NCBI GenBank assembly: GCA_029959085.1
Contig: JARWIR010000042.1
Span: forward strand, 4,682,544 to 4,746,543
Direction: 5' to 3'
Length of the DNA stretch: 64,000 bases
DNA from: Nemophila menziesii
Lineage: Eukaryota; Streptophyta; Magnoliopsida; Boraginales; Hydrophyllaceae
The notes beneath the pieces are model-generated. The model did not search any database. It worked only from the letters and a program-made list of their open reading frames with translations, and was not told the DNA's origin. Position 1 is the stretch's first letter; each line of letters starts with the position of its first letter. The translations under genes and the position numbers were made by a program. Positions 59,940 to 64,000 of this stretch are shown here, piece by piece.

Positions 59940-60482
59940 AATTCAGATTATGATGCACTTAAGAAACTTCTACGCTATATTGAAGGTACTTTACACTATG
60001 CTTTGAAGTTTGTTACCTCTTCAACAAATCTTCGAGCTTTTTCTGATTTTGATTGGGCAAGCAATTCTCGTGATCGTCGCTCCACCACGGGTTATTGTAT
60101 CTTCTTGGGAGATAATTTGATTTCATGGGGGGTCGAAGAAACAATCCACCGTGTCTCATTCATCAACTGAGGCAGAGTACATGGCAATGTCATATGTTGC
60201 AGCTGAGTTAAAATAGTTTCCCTTCTTGTTTAAAAGTCTTCATGTTGCATTTTGTGCTCCACTTCTTGCTTTTGACAATCTCAGCTATTTATACACGTAC
60301 AAGACACATCAATGTCGATTTTCACTTTGTGCGTGAACAAGTTAAAGCAAAAGAACTACTTATTATTCATGTTCCTTCTTCATTTCAAGTTGCAGATATC
60401 TTTACCAAAGGCTTATCAACTGTTGTTTTCTCTTTTCTTCTTGTCAAACTTCCACTCTTACGCATGCTCAACTTGAGAGGGA
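59940..60482 (+). pseudogene. Copia RNase H and 3' end (plus-strand copy)
   Basis: Continues the reverse transcriptase/RNase H reading across the hAT insertion (before it ...NVNQLCQAMHNPT, after it NSDYDALKKLLRYIEGTLHY). It contains AFSDFDWASNSRDRRSTTGY and INVDFHFVREQVKAKELLII, then VPSSFQVADIFTKGL. It ends in the purine tract gagaggga (60475-60482). Frameshift and stop defects lie near 60130-60220. Confidence 0.85.
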
Positions 60483-60606
60483 TGATAATATTAGATAAAC
60501 ATGATATTTTTCATAAATAGTATTACAATGGAGAGTTTATATAGATGATTACTCACATCAATACTATTGCATTACATACCCAAACCATATCTATTATATT
60601 CTAACT
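60483..60606 (-). repeat. Copia LTR (right), reversed relative to its adjacent coding end
   Basis: Directly after the plus-strand purine tract comes tgataatattagataaacatg...gtttatatagatgattac. This is the same LTR as at 54840-55064 in the same genomic orientation, with its TATA region on the minus strand. Relative to the neighbouring RNase H it is therefore in the wrong orientation. It is truncated at 'tatattctaac'. Confidence 0.65.
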
Positions 60607-61364
60607 TAAAAGTGATTTGTTGACCATGTTATATAGTCAATGAAGCACTTTTATTTTCTTAACAATTTATTACATCTTGGTATGTTAAATTTTATTTCAC
60701 CATTTGCACATTGCAAATTTGTTTTTCCTTGAGTAATAGCGGAACTGGATAGTAGACAGTAAACTAAAAGTAGATCAGTGATAGTCACAATATTAATTTT
60801 TTTGGTCGGTTGCATATTGATGAATCTTGTTAATTATTTTATGTAGGTAATCTTCCTTAGTTTTTTTTTTTTCTTTTTTTTTTGTCTAAATTTCTTCCTT
60901 GGTTACTGTTAGGAGATCGCAGCGACATTTTAGCATCTCATGAAAAGCTCGTCCATTAGGGCAAAACTTGAGTATGCCATGATAATTTTTAACACCTTCC
61001 TAAACGAGAACTAGTTATTGGACATGAGTGTTAAACGTATGTTTATGCATGATCAAACAAGCGCAAAGGAAACCAACAAGATACTTGATGTTGATTGGAA
61101 GACAAGTATCCTGAAAGTATTTATCACAGTAGTTCTACCGAAAATGGGTTGCATCACTTTCTTCTTATCCTTCATTGGTCCGAAGAAGCGCCAAAGATTA
61201 AAAGACACCTTATATACAAAACTTTCTAGATGGATGGGGCTACTTGATAGGGTGTAAGCATATCAAGAATATCGGTCTTGACGTCTTCAAGTTTAAATAA
61301 TTAAATTTAAACTTCGTTAAATGGTCATTTAAACATAGAGTCGAAAAACATTTCAAAATTGTAA
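60607..61364. other. Spacer between the copia element and the LINE
   Basis: AT-rich with T-runs near 60860-60890. A 79-codon frame at 61018-61257 has no recognisable domain. The last 100 bp may be degraded LINE endonuclease-domain sequence. Confidence 0.35.
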
Positions 61365-64000
61365 GGTACTAGCCAAGCCCTATTATGCAAGGTAGTACAT
61401 ATTCCAACTGGTACTGAATTCTTTTATTCTCCTATATATGCCTTAAACAAGCCAGAAGAGAGACTTGCTCTTTGGGATACATTAAGGAGATGGGGACCTA
61501 TTGTGAATGAAGAGGCCTGGACAGTACAAGGTGATTTTAATGAAGTGATGCATTTTGAGGAAAGACTTAATGCCACTGATCAAACTGAAGGGTCTAAAGA
61601 GATGGTACAGTGTGTAGAAGATCTTGAGCTAACAGATCTGAAATATACAGGGCCCAAGTATACTTGGAACAATAAATCTGCTGAAGGTGATATGAGAGCT
61701 AGTAGAATTGATAGGACCTTAGTCAATGATGAATGGCTAAAAAGATTCCCAAATACATCACTTCATCTTACTAGCCCTATACTGTCAGACCATTGCTGCC
61801 AGATACTAAGTTTTATGAAGAAACAAAATGGGAGAAAACCACCATTTAAATTTTATAATGTATGGATAAATCATCCTGAATTCATACCTTTGGTAGAGGA
61901 GGTGTGGAAAACAGAAATCCGAGGGACAGCTATGTACAAGGTCACAAGAAAGCTCAAATTGTTAAAAGATAAACTTAAACAGTTCAATGAGCTACACTTT
62001 AAATATTCACAAAGTAAAATCATTGAAATACAAGATAAATTGAGTGCTACTCAGGAAGCTAGGCTTCAAGGCAACAACTCAATTGACCTATTGAAGAAAG
62101 AAAATGACCTCATAATTGAGCTTAATGATGAATTAATCAAGGAGGAATCAATTGCCAAACAAAAATCAAGGGACCAATGGGTGGAGGAAGGTGATTTAAA
62201 CACTGCCTACTTCCAAAAAATCATGAGAGGAAGATATGCTCAAAACAACATATATACCATAAAAGACAGTAATGGCAAATTCACCTCAGATGAAAGTGAA
62301 ATTGCTAGTATATTTGTTAACCATTTCACTCAGATCCTGGGTACAAAGGACCTACAAGTTGAAAATGTAAGTGTTAGCCAAATTCAAAAAATATGCGAGA
62401 ATAAAATCAGTAAAGAGGAAAAGGAGGAGCTAACAGAACCCATAACTGATAGTGAAATTAAAAAAGCCCTGTGGTCTATAAATAGTACAAAGAGTCCTGG
62501 TCCAGATGGATTCTCAGCTGGTTTCTTTAAAGCATCATGGGACATAATTAAGGAGGACTTATGTAATGCAGTTAAGAGTTCTTTCTCAGATGATCAGATC
62601 CTGAAAGAAATCAACTCTGCAAATATCTCATTAATACCAAAGGTGAAAAATCCAAACCTCACCAAAGAATATAGACCTATAGCCTGCTGTAATGTAATCT
62701 ATAAGATTATATCAAAAATTATAGCAAACAGGCTAAAGTGTACATTACATGGTGTTATATCACTGAATCAGTCAGCTTTTGTACCAGGAAGATTAATTGG
62801 AGAGAATATACTAATTGCCCAAGATATAGTAAGAGGTTATTCTAGACAAAATATATCCAAGAGATGCACTTTAAAGCTTGATTTAATGAAAGCTTATGAT
62901 TCAGTAAATTGGGACTTCATTTTAAAAACCTTAAAAGCTTTTGACTACCCTGATAAATTTATTAAATGGGTGAGTATGTGTCTAACCAGTACATCATATT
63001 CAATTATGATTAATGGTAGCCCTCAAGGTTTCTTTAAAGGGGCAAAGGGCCTCAGGCAGGGGGACCCACTATCACCCTACTTATTTGTTATAGGTATGGA
63101 AGTGTTATCACAAATTTTCAAGCATATTGGAAATAAAAAAGAATTTCAGTGGCACCCTAATTGTGGAAAAATAAAGCTTAACAACTTAATGTTTGCTGAT
63201 GACTTACTTGTATTCTTTAAATATTCAAAGGAATCAGCTATGCTTATTAGAAAGGGACTCACACTGTTTGGAAAAATATCAGGGCTTCATATCAGTGATA
63301 GTAAAAGTAATATTTTCTATGGAGGGTGTATAGAACAAGATAAAAGGAATATGGAGGATATTCTTAACATACCTGAGGGCTTCCTCCCTATGAAATATCT
63401 GGGGGTTCCCCTCATAACAGGTAGATTAAGTCTATCTGACTGCTATCCTTTAGTTGAAAAGATGTCTACCAGGATTGATCATTGGGCCTCAAAGCACCTC
63501 TCTTATGCAGGTAGGATCCAACTAATTAAATCAGTATTAACAAGTATAGCTAGCCATTGGTGTAATGTCTATACTCTCCCAAAAAGGGTGATTAAACAGC
63601 TACAAAGTAAGATTATGGCTTTCTTGTGGTGTGGTAAGAGTAAATATGAAGGAGGGGCCAAAGTCTCTTGGGACCAGGTGAGTAAACCTATTGAGGAAGG
63701 AGGTTTGGGTATAAAAAATTTGTATGTTCAAAATCAGGTGGCTACAATTAAACTACTCTGGGGATGTTGCAGTCCTAAAGATAGTATATGGTCGAAATGG
63801 ATCAATATCAATCATTTAAAGGGTAAATCTTTTTGGCAGGTTAAGATTCCAATAGACTGTTCATGGGGTTGGAGGAAAATCCTGAAATGTAGGAGTATAG
63901 CAAAGAATCTGATCAAGTATATTGTAGGTAATGGTAAGAACATCTCAATGTGGTGGGACTACTGGCTACCGAATAATACAAGCTTATTTGAGGTAAAAGG
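61365..64000 (+). CDS. L1-type LINE ORF2 (endonuclease/reverse transcriptase), open to the right edge
   Basis: A single frame of 878 codons is open from the stop at 61362 to the window edge. It enters within the AP-endonuclease domain (VVHIPTGTEFFYSPIYALN, WTVQGDFNEVMHFEER, TSPILSDHCCQI). A linker follows (RDQWVEEGDLNTAYFQKIM). Then come all reverse transcriptase motifs: STKSPGPDGFSAGFFK, SLIPKVKNPNLTKEYRPIAC, SAFVPGRLIGENILIAQDIV, KLDLMKAYDSVNWDF, GLRQGDPLSPYLFVIGMEVL, LMFADDLLVF (catalytic Asp pair near 63199-63204) and MKYLGVPLITGRLS. The post-RT region follows. The zf-RVT part would lie beyond the edge. The 5' part of the endonuclease and ORF1 are not visible upstream. The lack of stops makes this the youngest LINE here. 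Confidence 0.93.

Larger units (their letters stand above)
54840..60606. mobile_element. Rearranged Ty1/copia element with inverted 3' halves
   Basis: The outer segments are LTR sequences (about 54840-55064 and 60483-60606) containing gtttatatagatgatt, or on the minus strand the promoter-like aatcatctatataaactc. Between them are a minus-strand RNase H end (55065-55530) and plus-strand integrase, reverse transcriptase and RNase H (55546-60482). The plus-strand part is split by a hAT element at 57887-59931. All coding parts contain stops or frameshifts. A gag region and primer-binding site are missing. No TSD was found. Confidence 0.8.

Noticed and set aside
54830..60612. 5-bp TSD AAAAG around the copia element
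   Set aside because: The bases occur near both ends but not next to consistent LTR termini, and the sequence is too simple to count.

Overview
This is nuclear DNA of a flowering plant, most likely a eudicot. The coding regions are split by short GT...AG introns, intergenic DNA is very AT-rich, and most of the window consists of nested plant transposable elements (L1-type LINEs, a Ty1/copia element, MULEs, hAT elements, a Stowaway MITE and a tRNA-derived SINE). I cannot name the species.

Only four ordinary host genes are well supported. They are a pentatricopeptide-repeat (PPR) protein running off the left edge (1-1098, minus), the autophagy scaffold ATG11 (7094-11163, minus, 5 coding exons, 1104 aa), a serine carboxypeptidase-like enzyme (29812-32149, plus, 10 exons, 471 aa, triad S187/D385/H439) and a RING-H2-type protein with a 9-residue tandem repeat (52402-53660, plus, 3 coding exons). 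The first three resemble genes that, as I recall, lie close together on Arabidopsis chromosome 4 (At4g30825, At4g30790, At4g30810). The window therefore looks like an ancestral gene block expanded by transposons.

Layout: 1-3.6 kb PPR gene, then a 5'-truncated LINE inserted in one arm of a tandem duplication. 5.1-6.6 kb is MULE copy A, with a perfect 9-bp target-site duplication (TSD). 7-11.2 kb is ATG11. 13.6-16.3 kb holds a MITE and a decayed LINE. 16.3-19.3 kb is MULE copy B, split by another element. 20-24 kb has small exon-like fragments, an LTR-like segment and microsatellites. 24.5-25.9 kb is MULE copy C. 27-29.4 kb has a field of quasi-palindromes, an element with long terminal inverted repeats (TIRs) carrying spliced host-like sequence, and a small MULE-type MITE with a 16-bp minisatellite. 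29.8-32.1 kb is the carboxypeptidase gene. 32.7-40.2 kb has a LINE relic, a GRF-zinc-finger reading frame, a MITE and a decayed MuDR-type transposase gene. 41.7-46 kb is repeats and AT-rich DNA. 46.1-47.7 kb is a second LINE of the first family with a nested hAT element. 47.9-52 kb is repeat arrays bracketed by a shared subterminal-type motif. 52-53.7 kb is the RING gene. 54.7 kb is a SINE. 54.8-60.6 kb is a rearranged copia element with a 2-kb hAT element inside it. From 61.4 kb to the right edge there is an open LINE ORF2.

The most distinctive observations are a MULE family (A, B, C) whose interior carries an array of about 20-bp units with a CTCAG core, a 0.8-kb field of repeated 'gggtatgtaccc' quasi-palindromes, and a copia element with inverted 3' halves and one LTR facing the wrong way. 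No system with a demonstrable new function was identified.
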